From: Melampsora larici-populina 98AG31
Lineage: Eukaryota; Basidiomycota; Pucciniomycetes; Pucciniales; Melampsoraceae
Reading direction: 5' to 3'
Length of the DNA stretch: 64,000 nucleotides
NCBI RefSeq assembly: GCF_000204055.1
Contig: NW_006768787.1
Location: forward strand, 1,013,095 to 1,077,094
Shown: positions 11,859-22,457 of the stretch, piece after piece
How the letters are laid out: each line of letters begins with the position of its first letter
Numbering within the stretch: position 1 is the first letter of the stretch
Notes under the pieces: generated by a model
Told to the model about the DNA's origin: nothing
Database searches by the model: none
The model's input: the letters and a program-made list of their open reading frames with translations, nothing else
Program-made: the position numbers and the translations under genes

Positions 11859-12389
11859 TATGATCTGGCAAGATAATAAGTTTTTATTATCTGTAAAGTT
11901 ATATCTTGTCTGGTTTTTGAGGATCATATTGGTTTGGCATTCACAAATTTCATCTTTTTGTTCTTTTACTGTGAGCTTAAATCTTCTTGGTTCAGAAACT
12001 CTCACTGGGGTAAGAGTTAAAAGGGGTTTAATATATTGTGACTTGTACCCATATCACAAATCAGGTAAAAAACAATGGAATGATAAAAGAGGCAATATCA
12101 AAATGTGTGTTGATCATTATGAATAGAGTTGTAGTTTCAAGCAAATCTCCAATTTATCAAGAGTGAAATGAGGTATATGGAAGTAATTTATTGGTATAAA
12201 ACCATTAAGAAATATAATTAGTTGACCTCCAGGTATTGGAATGGTGGTAGAGTCACCCAATGTATGTAATGCTAGATTACCCAAAGCTTGCGACGGTAAT
12301 CTAGAGTCCATTACGAGTGGTAGGGTTTGACCCGAGAGGTGTAAGGGCCGAGGGAGCCCGAGGCCCGAAGAGGAGTGGTGGCGTCGAAC

Positions 12390-14427
12390 CAAGGGGAAGA
12401 GAACTCTCCTTGTCCAGAACTACCCGAGTTACCTGATTCAACAAATCCATGGTTTCCTTACAGAAAGAACAACAAACCTCTGGTTACAAGATTTCACCTC
12501 AGATAAATTCAATATCAACAATGGCCTCCCTCAAGGATCTCCTCTTTCCGTCATTCTCTATATAATCTATAACTCATCTCTACTAAGCTCAACTCCATTG
12601 ACGCCGAAAGCGAACAACCTATCTATTGGATTTATAGATGACGTGGTTCACATTGTCTCATCGAAGTCCTTTGAAACTAATATGTCTAAATTGCAGGATC
12701 AAGCAAACAAATCACTAAGATGGGCCAACACACACGGGGCCATCTTTGACAGGAAAAAAGCTCAGCTCATTCATTTCACCAACAAAAGGATAAAATCCTT
12801 CCCGGAGTTCTCTTTTGGCGACACCCGACTAAAACCCAAAAGCAAAGTTAAGTGGCTTGGGGTCTGGTTTGACACCAAACTCTTATTCAACCATCACCTT
12901 CAACAAATGAAAAAGATAGGCAAATTCACAATCGGCCAACTACAGCGACTCAACAAATGCTATTCAGGCCTATCGCCTAAAGAAGTCAAAAAACTAACGC
13001 TAGCAATCCTACTACCTCGCATATTATACAGAAGTATAGTTTGGTGCACGGAAAGGAACCTTAACAAAGCTGATAAAATCCTCTCCCAGTTGCAGAACTC
13101 AGCAAATAGAATTATCCTAGGAGCATTCAAAGGAACGTCAACCAACATGCTCAGCCACGACGCGTACATGATTCCATTCACGATGATAGCAGCCAGACGA
13201 CACCACAAATTCCTTCTCAAACGACTTACAGCGCCACAGAACCACCCGACAAACATCTTCATCCAACATGAATTAAAGCTACAAACAAAAACACACAAAG
13301 GGCCGATCCAAGATGTTTTACGAAGTCAGGATCTCAAACTACTAACCAAAGAAGAGATGGAAATAATCTACGCTCACTCATTCCCCCCGTGGACAACTAA
13401 TCTAGGCCAAGTCATTAACCTAGACAAGTCCAAAGAAGAAGCGACAGAATTAGTTCCGAAACAAGTGGAAGAAGAAACAAATAAGAATGCACTCATCATA
13501 TTTACAGACGGTTCAGTGAGTGAAGAAGGGGGAGGTGCCTCAGCGGTGACGGAAACAACAAATAAGACAGTATCTATTAACTTTCATCACAACTTCTCGA
13601 ATCACGAAGCTGAGCTCATGGGAATTTACCAAGCAACCGAACTAGCAAACGAACTCTTCAGACGGAACAGACCACCGCTGAAAGAACTTGCAATATTCAG
13701 TGATAATCAAGGAGTATTGAGACTAATTCACGAAGCGCCTAGACAAACATCAGGCCAACATCTAATCATTAAAATAAGAACTAACATCCGCAGACTCCCC
13801 ACTGACGCTAAACTTAGACTTTATTGGACTCCAGGTCACACAGGTATAGAACTTAACGAAAAAGCAGATGAATTGGCAAAAGGTGCAGCAAACAATAACC
13901 CAAACGCAATAACGATCCCAACAAGTTTAGGAAGTTTGAAGAAGAGAACCAACGAAACCTTTAACATCAAAGATATAATATTTAAACCAGGCAAAAATCC
14001 CTATAAATCAAACCCTAAAGAGATCTCATTAAGCTTACAAGGAATGGAGAAAGGTGGGGCGGCTGCGATCTTTCAGCTTAGAGCCAAATACAGTCCTTTG
14101 AACGAACACTTGTTTAAACGTAACCTAATTGACTCACCTCTATGCCCACATTGTGGGCTGAAAGAGAGCACTGAACACTTTCTTTTGTATTGTAGGAAAC
14201 ACTCAAAGGCACGGAAAAAATTCAGAACTCGCCTTCGTAAAGAAGAGATCAAAGTCAACTGGAACAATGCCAAAAAACTGTTAGATACTCCAAAGGGCTT
14301 CCCCGCTTTAGCGGACTTCATTCTTCAAACTAAAAGATTTATTCATTTCCATTCTTATACACAGGACAATACCCTAAAGAGAGCGACCACAAAACAGGTT
14401 TACGAAGTGACGGAAGAAAGACGATAA
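12390..14427 (+). pseudogene. ORF2 fragment: reverse transcriptase C-terminus, RNase H and zinc knuckle
   Basis: The frame is open from about 12361 to 14427, and the N-terminal endonuclease and first RT motifs are missing. From about 12421 it reads YPSYLIQQIHGFLTERTTNL, then the RT motif GLPQGSPLSVILY and the catalytic FIDD box (GFIDDVVHI). The thumb region follows. RNase H comes next, with ALIIFTDGSVSEEGG (first Asp), NHEAELMGIYQATELA (Glu), IFSDNQGVLRLI (second Asp) and YWTPGHTGIELNEKADELAK (His and last Asp). Near the end CPHCG and EHFLLYC form a C-x2-C..H..C knuckle. The retained part has no internal stop, so the copy is fairly young even though it is truncated. It cannot be autonomous. 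Confidence 0.9.
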
Positions 14428-14445
14428 TTTCTGAAGGTCCACCCA

Positions 14446-14760
14446 TTACGTTATACGATCGCTGTTCAATCCCTCACGGGTTTGTTGACCTCCAAGATAC
14501 GTCTTGGGTACACAGGGCTTCGAGACAACGCATCTTCTAGTCCCAGGACTTTAAAAATAACCGTCACGTACAGAAATCTGTTCAATCCCCTGAGGGTTCA
14601 CCAGCCTCCAGGGATCATCTTGGAACCATAGGCTGGTGAGACATTTTTTGAACTAGTCGCAGTGGACTCTAAAACACAAGCATACGTACAGATTATGTTC
14701 AATCCCTACAAGGGTTCGGCGACCTCCTAGGTATACCCATGGAATCAGGCGTTCGAGACA
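14446..14760 (+). repeat. Three diverged ~117-bp units in the LINE 3' untranslated region
   Basis: The sequence GTTCAATCC recurs at 14464, 14580 and 14697, spaced 116 and 117 bp. Each copy is followed by a complementary pair (CCCT..AGGG type), then a GACCTCC or GCCTCC block containing a second short hairpin, then an ending close to TTCGAGACA or TGGTGAGACA. A short ACGTAYA-like lead-in precedes each unit. The units differ at many positions but keep their paired segments. Confidence 0.8.
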
Positions 14761-15228
14761 TAAATCAAAAAGGTTAACCTTTCTAGCTCTAAACACCAAC
14801 TTGGACTGTTTCCTATACGGAGAACGCAAGAAGTTTCTTGAGTCTAATGACTCCAGCATCCTTAACAAGATGATGGGGGTCCATCGCTTTCCTGCTGGTG
14901 GGCTAAAAGCCTAAAGATGGATTTTAAAAAAAAAAAAAAAAAAAAACATATAAAGGGAATCAAAAGCTTAAAGCTTGGACTTTTTCAAAAATTACTGTAC
15001 TATCTTATTGTCACAGAGTAGACCTGATTTTGATTAGATGGCCGTTTTTTCTCTAAGGTGTACTAGTCTCTTGTACAATTACTTTGTTCTGTTAGTGTTA
15101 TATGCAATCAAGCCAAACACACTTAAAAAAAAAAAAAAAAGAAAAAAAAAAAAAAAAAAGAGAGGGAGAAAATTTTCCTCTCTACGCCCCCACTACCACT
15201 TCTCCACCTCTCGTTAGCTCTGCGTTTG

Positions 15229-15257
15229 AATTTCTAATAGATCTCCTATTAGAAATT
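15229..15257. repeat. Perfect 12-bp inverted repeat near the 5' end of the YR element
   Basis: AATTTCTAATAG at 15229-15240 is complementary to CTATTAGAAATT at 15246-15257 across a 5-nt loop. A second weaker palindrome (AGAGG..AAAATTTT..CCTCT) lies at 15159-15183. Both precede the Gag-like frame and could be leader structures. Confidence 0.85.
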
Positions 15258-15353
15258 TTCCTTTCTTACTAAAAAGAAGATATCTCTCTTGTATCCTAAA
15301 CATTACCAACCTCAAGACAATTTGTAGTACTTCATTTCTCATAAAATTCCTGA

Positions 15354-18300
15354 ATGAACCAAGAAAGAAGAGATAAATTAATCGCGAAGAAGAATAAATT
15401 ACATCAAATTGTTAAGATGTCTAAGTCTTTGGAAGAAGAGAAAGCTGCGAGATTGGCTAAGGAAAAAGAACAAGCAGAAGAGAGATCGAGAAGGGCGGAA
15501 TCGAGAACGCTTCAAGAAAACTCTGGTGTGTCGGGAGGAATCAACAGATTAAATCCAAGCGGGAGTTTGCTTGGTCATGTAGAAGAAGGAGGCCTAGAAG
15601 AGGATGAGGAAGAAGGAAGCGAAGATACGGATTCAGTGTCGAACACAGAAGATGTTAAACCTTTAGAGTTGAAGAAAAAGGAGTTAGAGAAGTTGGAGAA
15701 GTATCGAGAGGAGGAGAAGAGACGTCAAGGAAATGCATTGGTTGACTCAAACCAAGGACAACAAGTACAGGTCCTACCTTATGATGGTGTGTTTCCTGTT
15801 GTTTTATTTATAAGATAGTCTCCTTTTCTTCCAATTCCTATCCTTGTCCTCGTGTCTAGAAGCAAACGGTTTCTAGAAACCCAAGCGTTCATTGTGGCTG
15901 CTTGAAGCGCCAGACGTTGAAGAAATGAGGAGGCTGCTGTAGCGCCAACGTTGTGAAGAGACAAAAGATGAGGCCGCTAGTAAGCGCCAGGTTGCAGCTA
16001 AATGCGCACCGTAGAAGAGTGAGGAGAGATAGTATCTCAGGAAATCCTAGTAAACCAAAGGTCTCTAATTTACAATAAGAGAACGAAGTCAGCTGCCAAT
16101 AAAGAGCGCTAATGGAAGACTTGATTCATTATCAAAAGAGGCCTAATAAGAGATCAATACTTACGTGTTCTGGATCCTCTTGTTTGTTATTAGCTCTTAG
16201 AGTATCAAACGACAATGGCAAAGCCTCGGGGAGTAAAGCCTTACTAGAGGCTCTCACAAAAGCCTTAGACTCCCGTGATGGGAAGACTGCTCGACATTTG
16301 ATTGATAATTTCAACTCGTCTTATGGAGATATGATTCATATGGAGTATGATGGTTATAAACCTCCAGAGCAGAGCGGCTCAGTTCTAGATGCAGCGCGTG
16401 TAAACCCTGTGGAAGCGATATTAAATCAAGTCTCAGCTCCAGGTTCGACGCTAACTACGGTGAATCAAAGCACAATCCCAGAAGCGACGCATGTGAATGA
16501 TAGAGTCCTTAACGGAGAATCAAATGCGGTCTCAAACGAGGTTCAGCCATCTTCAAAAGAAGGAGGGAAGCTAGAGAAAAACGGCAAGGCTAAGAAGAAG
16601 GCTAAGAAACAAGAAATTCCAAGTGATGACTCACCTTCCAGCGATTCAGATGATTCGAATCGAAAGAAGAGAAAGCCGAGAAAGAAACAAGCGAAATCCA
16701 AGAAGAAACGCTTGGCTAGCTCTAGTTCTTCGAGTTCAGACGACTCAGGGTCGGACACTTCGGATTTGTCTTTGATTTTGAGTTCAGATGAATCAGAATT
16801 AGCCAAGAAAGCGGAGTTAGAATGTGAAGTGGTAGAATTTGACTCCGCAGACCTTCCTAGGAAGTGGGATAAGGGCTTCAAACGCTTAAGAGCTTACGTA
16901 CCGTTATCAGTGTTCAAGAAGGTAGACCTAGAAGCGTATCATGATGACGATGATGATGAGAAGTCAAAGGACAAGAAAGATAAATTTAGAAGCTCAGAGA
17001 AGGCGTTAGAAAAACAGCTGACTTACGGTGATTTCGTAGAAATGTGCGATCTAGAGGAAAGATACGCTAGAGAAATTTATCATTTAGACACGTATGCCAA
17101 TTACATAGTGAAACATAAACAAATTGTGTCAGACTTGAAGAAGAAGTATCTTTGCTGGATGGTCGGTCTTCGCTACCACTTAGCAGTTAGAACGGTGATT
17201 TTTCGAAGGAGAAAGTTGATCAAGGCAAAGGTGAATGGCAAGACGGTCTGGAAAGATAAAGTGAGAATCCCGAACGGCCTACAACCGTCAGTAGAGGGAA
17301 AGGCGAGGTTCAATGCTGAACGAGCTGGAGATCTTCAATACGATGGTAACCCTTATGCACCAGGTGGTCCGAAATTCGGGTTTAGGTTCTCAACAGGCAG
17401 ACCTAAAGAGTCAGTGACCCAGACGGTCGTAGAGAAAGTGATTGAGGTTAATAACTCAACGAATCATACCCCAAGGGGTAAGAGAGGAGGCTTCAAGAAA
17501 CCTTACGTGAAAAAGAATTACTCATTCAACCGTAATGGTAAGAGTGACTCATACAATTTTTCTTAGCGTTGAGGTACAAGAGACTGAGTATTTTTCTCTT
17601 TGGTTGTGGTGTAGATTCTCAAGCAGGAAACAACACGGCGGGCCCAGTGCAATCCACGTCGTACAAGCCGAATTACTTCAACAAAGGACAGAAAGCGGGA
17701 AACGCTAAAGCTAGCACACAAGAGGGAAACCAAGCGACGTGAGTAGTTGGCAGGTAGAGAGAGTGTTAGCGGAAGCTAATGAAATGTGGTCTCTTTGTCT
17801 CTTACGGTTTTGGTATGGTCTGCTGCTCGCGTAAAACTCGTTGAATGCGTGGTTGGTTCGCTTTGCTTGTACAATTTGTGTGTTTGAATAACTGGATACG
17901 GTGAAATGTGGTGGAATGGAAACTGTGGATGTCCCTCTTATTTCATTTTGTTAGTGTCTGATACAGTCTAAATTTGTAACCCAAAAGAGATGTAGCAGAA
18001 TCCTGAGAAGAAAACGCTTGTTTTGAAATGTTAGGGTGATTAGTTTCTGCCGTGTGATTCCCCAGACTGTGCTTGGGAGTGACAAGTTAGGAGAGTGTGG
18101 TCCAGAAGAGGTTGGAGGACCAGCGACACGAGATGACTTGGCAGAAGAAATAGAGGAAAGTCAATTAGAGAGCTCAGAAGCGTCTTCAGATGAGGAACAG
18201 AAGAGAAATAAGAAAGCTCTGATTCCCTTACGTGAGAGGAAAATATTTACGGTAGAGGTGGTTCCGTGGCCGGTTCCAGTCTCCTGCAAGATGAAGGTGG

Positions 18301-20013
18301 GAGAGTGGGTTTGCGTGATGGAAGAGGCAGGCCTTCAAGAGGATATACCTTACATCGTAAATGGATTCACACAAGGTTTCTGTTTAGGCATTCCTCAACA
18401 TGAGATAGAAGGAATGAAATGGTACACGCCGGCAAATCACAAATCAGCTCTAGCAGCAAGATCCCAGATAGAGGCCACCTTGAAGAAGGAATTACACGCT
18501 GGAAGAATAGCGGGTCCTTATACTCACGAAGAATTGTTTCGCCAATTTGGTTTCTTTTGGTCAAACCCAATGGGTAGCGCCGTGAATGGCGATGGTTCGA
18601 TTAGGATGGTAAACGACTTGTCATTCCCTAGAAATGTACAAGGGATACCGTCAGTAAATTCTTTTGTGAGCAAGTTGAACTATGGGACCTACTGGGACAA
18701 CTTTAACAAGGTGGCGGGATTTTTTCAAGAGAATCCAGGAGAGTGGGATTTAGCGATCTTCGACTGGCAGAAAGCCTACTGCCAACTTCCAGTACACCCG
18801 TGTCAAAGACGTTTCTTGTGCATATTAGATTTCTATAATAGACTCTGGGTCGACCTAGCAGTTGGGTTTGGTGGTGTCGCCAGTTGTGGAGTGTTCGGAG
18901 CTCCAGCACATATTTGGAAACTTGTAATCGAATACCTCCTAAAGATATGGAAGATCTTCAGGTGGGTAGATGACAACCTAATGTTACGAAGGCCAGGCGA
19001 GAAGGTGACACTAGCGGACGTGACAGCTTTAAGTACTTGCCTAGGTGTGGCGACAAACCCAGCCAAAAATTTTGACTTTGCTGAAGAACAGAAATTTGTA
19101 GGGTTTATTTGGAATGGTCACGAGCATACGGTGAGACTACCTCAAGAAAAATTGGCAGAAAGGTTAGGATTAGTGGTGGAATTCCTGAAACCGGATGGGT
19201 GATGGTCATTGAGTCAAGTTGAGAGTTTCGTGGGAAAATTGGTACATACTGTTCACATTGTACCGCACATGAAGGTGTATTTATGCTCGTTTTATCGCTG
19301 GATGAAGAGTTGGAAGAATAAGGCGGCCCTGCGGGCAGCACCAGAAGGGGTGATAGCAGACCTGCAAGAGTGGTATTGGGTCCTTAAGAATTTTGACTCG
19401 AGACAGTTGATACCTTCTCCTAAGGCGACGGAGATAGCGTGGGTTGGAGACGCGTCGTCGTCCTTCGGTATAGGAGTTCTCATAGGAGAACAATGGGCCT
19501 GCTTCGAGTTTACCAAAGATTGGCAGACACTGGGCCTGGTAGGCGCGAAACATACGATTGCCTGGGCTGAGACAACAGCAATACGCTTAGGTTTGCTGGT
19601 CCTACAAAAGACGGTGAAAGTAGCAGGTAAGCTAATTCATGAACGGTTGAGGATGTATAAGTGTCTGACGATAGGTTGGTTCGTTAGGGAAGAAGTTCAC
19701 TGTGTGGACGGATAACACCACATCACAGGCAGCAGTCAGAAAACGCAAGTCCCGAGATGGAATGGTGAATGAACAATGGAAACAAATACAAATACTTCTT
19801 ACGGTGCTAGCGTGTGACATTGAGGCGAAACGTGTTACGTCTAAAGGGAACGATGCAGATGCTTTGTCTAGAGGCATATTAGGGAAGCTGGACTGGTATC
19901 GCGAAGTTCTAGTAGAAGTCCCGGAAGATCTAAATCACTTACTTCGACAAGTTTTTCCACCAAAGCTAAAGGCAGAAGATGAAGCCAAACTCGGTGAACA
20001 AGAAGATTGCTGA
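15354..20013 (+). pseudogene. Spliced Gag-like / reverse transcriptase / RNase H polyprotein of the YR retrotransposon
   Basis: Segments join in phase through four intron-like GT..AG stretches: 15787-16193, 17538-17614, 17739-18034 and 19627-19687. The first part is coiled-coil-like, lysine- and glutamate-rich, then serine-rich (16660-16800). The RT (about 18420-19200) has MGSAVNGDGSIRMVNDLSFP, DLAIFDWQKAYCQLPVHP, the FGGVASCGVFGAP turn and the catalytic box FRWVDDNLM. RNase H follows with WVGDASSSFGIGV, AWAETTAIRLGLLVL and, after the last intron, KKFTVWTDNTTSQAAV and a DADALSRG end. An in-frame TGA at 19200-19202 separates RT from RNase H (VVEFLKPDG then WSLSQVESFVGK). That stop, unlike the four stretches above, has no intron around it and looks like a mutation. 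Confidence 0.75.
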
Positions 20014-21144
20014 AAGCAAGAAGAAAGAATCAAGGGGGAAGGTAGTGACTCACTCAAGCCTGAAGAGAGTAACAAGACCGTTTGGAGCGTTTAAAAAGAA
20101 TGCGTTAGGAATTGATGATTCGGAAACAGATGAGGTCAAGAGACACTTTTTGCGAGGAGCTTGGGGAGATGGTACTTTGAAAAGTTACAACTCAGGAGTC
20201 GTGAAATTATTTCAGTTTGCAACAAAGAACAAGATAAACAAAACGGAACTCCTACCAATCTCACAGGTCTTGATGAAGAGGTTTGTTGTTTGGGCGTCTA
20301 AGAAAGATGTAGATCGGGCAGAAGATGACGAGTCGGTTAAATATACGACATTAAGAGCTTAGGTTCGGGAATTAAAGCGTGGCACCTCTTCCATAACGAA
20401 GAGTACCCGGCGAAAGTAGATGATGCAGTAAGGACTCTACTCAGAGCGTCAAAGAAAATCGAAGTTGAATTAGGAGAAGTTGAAAAGAAGAGACCGGCAG
20501 TGATGATCTCAGATTTAGTGGTCCTCCTAGAAGTCCTTCCAGACGAAGGCGAGAGGCGTTTGGCGATGCTGACGGTCGCACTAATGGCCTTTTGGGGTAC
20601 TGCTAGACTTGGAGAGCTGATATCGGACGATAAAAATAAACGACTTCCGACGTGGGAAGATCTGAGATGGAGAGAAGATAGATTGGCGGTAGAGATCCTG
20701 ATTTATGGTGCAAAGACAGCTGGGCCGGGAGAAGTTCAATCTATAACAATCCATCGACAACAGTCAATGTTAGATCCAGTCTCAATGTTAGAATCTTGGC
20801 TTAACTATAGAGAGAGAAAGCCAACAGAAGAAATTTTTATGTACCTATTCAATGACAAGAAGAGGAGACTTGGAAAGGTAGAGACGATCACTCACTTTAG
20901 GAAGATTTGGAATGAACGACGTTCTCAGAAAAAGCAATTACTTCATGGCCACTCCTTTCGGATTGGAGGTGCATCGCTTTGTTGGAATTTAGGAGCAAGT
21001 TGAGAGGATGTGAAGAAAAGCGGTCGTTGGGCCTCAGATGCCTATAAAGTTTATCTCAGGAAGTATTCTGATAATGACTTAAAGAAAACGATAAAATTGT
21101 TAGAAGATCTGGTGTGGATAAACGAAGATGTGAAATGCAAATGA
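19979..21144 (+). pseudogene. Tyrosine recombinase (integrase) of the YR retrotransposon, broken
   Basis: The frame overlaps the end of the RNase H frame by 35 nt, in a different phase, as is usual for the recombinase of such elements. The N-terminal core-binding part reads WGDGTLKSYNSGVVKLFQFA. The catalytic part shows FWGTARLGELIS (first Arg), the box HGHSFRIGGASLCWNLGA (H-x2-R), GRWASDAYKVY and a following LRKY tyrosine. A one-base frameshift near 20345 separates VKYTT from SLGSGIKAWHLFH, and an in-frame TGA at 21001-21003 separates WNLGAS from EDVKKSGRW. The catalytic residues are therefore all recognisable, but no single intact frame carries them. The product would have inserted circular cDNA without the DDE chemistry of LTR elements. 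Confidence 0.85.
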
Positions 21145-21330
21145 GTGTTAGAGTAGTAGAATCTTACCAGATCGCGGCTCAGAGGCACGTGGTGCAGATC
21201 AGTACAAATGAGGCGGGTGATAGTCATCCCCTTCCAGAGCCTTCTAAAGTTTAATTTGATTGAATAGATTTCAAAGCAAGTAGATACTGTTTAGGGGACA
21301 AGAATGAACTCTACGGTGAAATGAGGGTTG

Positions 21331-21493
21331 GGGCTTCTCGAGGCTCACGGCTCAAGTCCCCGCGAGTTGTGGGGAAGAGAAGCCCTTTCGGGGTTCTTTG
21401 CTCTCACCTCGGAGGGGTAGTAGCTATAGGAATGGACGTCCATTCCCGAAAGCATACTACCCCTCCGGGGCATACCCCCAAACCACCTATAGT
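21331..21493. repeat. Hairpin-rich 3' region of the YR element
   Basis: Nested inverted repeats are visible: GGGCTTCTC (21331-21339) with GAGAAGCCC (21377-21385), and GGAGGGGTAGTA (21411-21422) with TACTACCCCTCC (21455-21466). The second pair encloses the perfect palindrome GGAATGGACGTCCATTCC (21429-21446), and CTATAGG and CCTATAG lie further out. The segment is much more GC-rich than its flanks. It may correspond to the structured 3' or internal complementary region of DIRS-type elements. Confidence 0.85.
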
Positions 21494-21500
21494 AAAGATA

Positions 21501-22457
21501 AAACAGTATTATAGAGGTTGCAAAGATCACCCTATTGGGTAAGACTTCTTTGGAACGTTGAGTCAAATGAAATCTAAAAGATCATAAAACAAAGTTTAAG
21601 ACTTGTGAGTAGACTTTGTGATGCTTACACCAAATAAAGAACCATACCAAGTAGTAGTGGATGACAACTTGCGTGTATGGAGTGGCTGGAGATCTAGAAG
21701 AGAAGTCTCAAATACATAGGTTTAACAAGTAGGTATCCACTTCATGTAGCGATAGTGTGTGATTATAAGGTTCTCAATTCAGCTTGGATTCATGATGCCT
21801 TATCAGGCAATGGAGATTAGGTAGAGTATTGAGTAACCAAGCATTTTACGGTGATAGAAACGAATTCAAATGGGAGCCATCCAGCTCGAGTTTTGGCATT
21901 GAGTTGAGATAAATTTGACATTGCAAAAATTCAGCTTTGTATTGTGAGATGGCAAGGGTTTATATTTGAAGAAATCATGAGGAATAAATTGGTTGGACAC
22001 GAGCTGGAGTAGACGAAGTGTGCTTAGATTCATGGGGCACACAATTCCTTCAGCAAGATTACATACACCCCCTGCTTGGTTGAATTGTTGATGCTTGTAT
22101 TGTTCTCGATGTTTTCAGTGGGCTATAATGAGTGGAAATCTGAGGAATGGTTATGTTCCTTTATGGAAACTTTTGGAAAACAACAAAAATGTATTTCTCA
22201 TTATTGGGGAGAAAATGTCCTTTTAAGTAGCAAGAATATTTTTCTCGTGTAAGAAAATTGGTCTGTTGGGAATTGAAAATTTTTACGAAAGAGATGACAT
22301 AGAATGATAAAGCTTGTTTCTTTTTCGGATACAAGTGAAAATTGAAATATAATGACAAAGAAAAAAAAATATCACTTCACATAGATGAACGGTACCTGCC
22401 CTGATAGTAAATAATCAATTGTGAGATCAAACAATTGAATAAATAAAACCTTTCGTA
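21501..22457. other. Stretch without recognised genes
   Basis: Between the retrotransposon and the 3' end of the secreted-protein gene. Only short frames are present, and nothing is recognisable. Confidence 0.4.

Larger units (their letters stand above)
12390..14946 (+). mobile_element. 5'-truncated non-LTR retrotransposon (LINE, RNase H-bearing)
   Basis: The element runs from the middle of a reverse transcriptase through RNase H and a 3' untranslated region to a run of 21 A at 14926-14946. The 5' edge is abrupt. Coding similarity begins near 12390, and before that the frame is closed, which is the usual sign of 5' truncation during target-primed reverse transcription. The combination of RT, RNase H and a C-terminal CxxC-H-C knuckle fits the Tad1/I-like group. 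I could not identify a target-site duplication. The 190 bp before 12390 are GC-richer than the flank and may belong to another repeat. Confidence 0.85.
15150..21500 (+). mobile_element. Tyrosine-recombinase retrotransposon (DIRS/Ngaro-type), degenerate copy
   Basis: Plus-strand coding regions give, in order, a charged Gag-like protein, a reverse transcriptase, an RNase H and a tyrosine recombinase in place of a DDE integrase. That order defines the DIRS/Ngaro/PAT group. No methyltransferase or SGNH-hydrolase domain was seen. Ends are approximate. The left edge is taken just after the A-rich tract at 15125-15160 and the right edge after the hairpin-rich segment at 21331-21493. I could not find long terminal repeats or clear split direct repeats by eye. 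Two in-frame TGA codons and one frameshift make the copy inactive. Confidence 0.85.

Noticed and set aside
11677..12126. 149-codon frame overlapping the cysteine-rich gene
   Set aside because: No domain and no signal peptide; the upstream frame has much stronger coding character.
12225..12390. GC-rich segment before the LINE, considered as a tRNA-derived SINE
   Set aside because: It has GGTAG- and GTTTGACCC-like words, but no proper A and B boxes at the right spacing were found.
15150..21500. Long terminal repeats or split direct repeats of the YR element
   Set aside because: No matching sequence between the 5' leader and the 3' region was found by eye.
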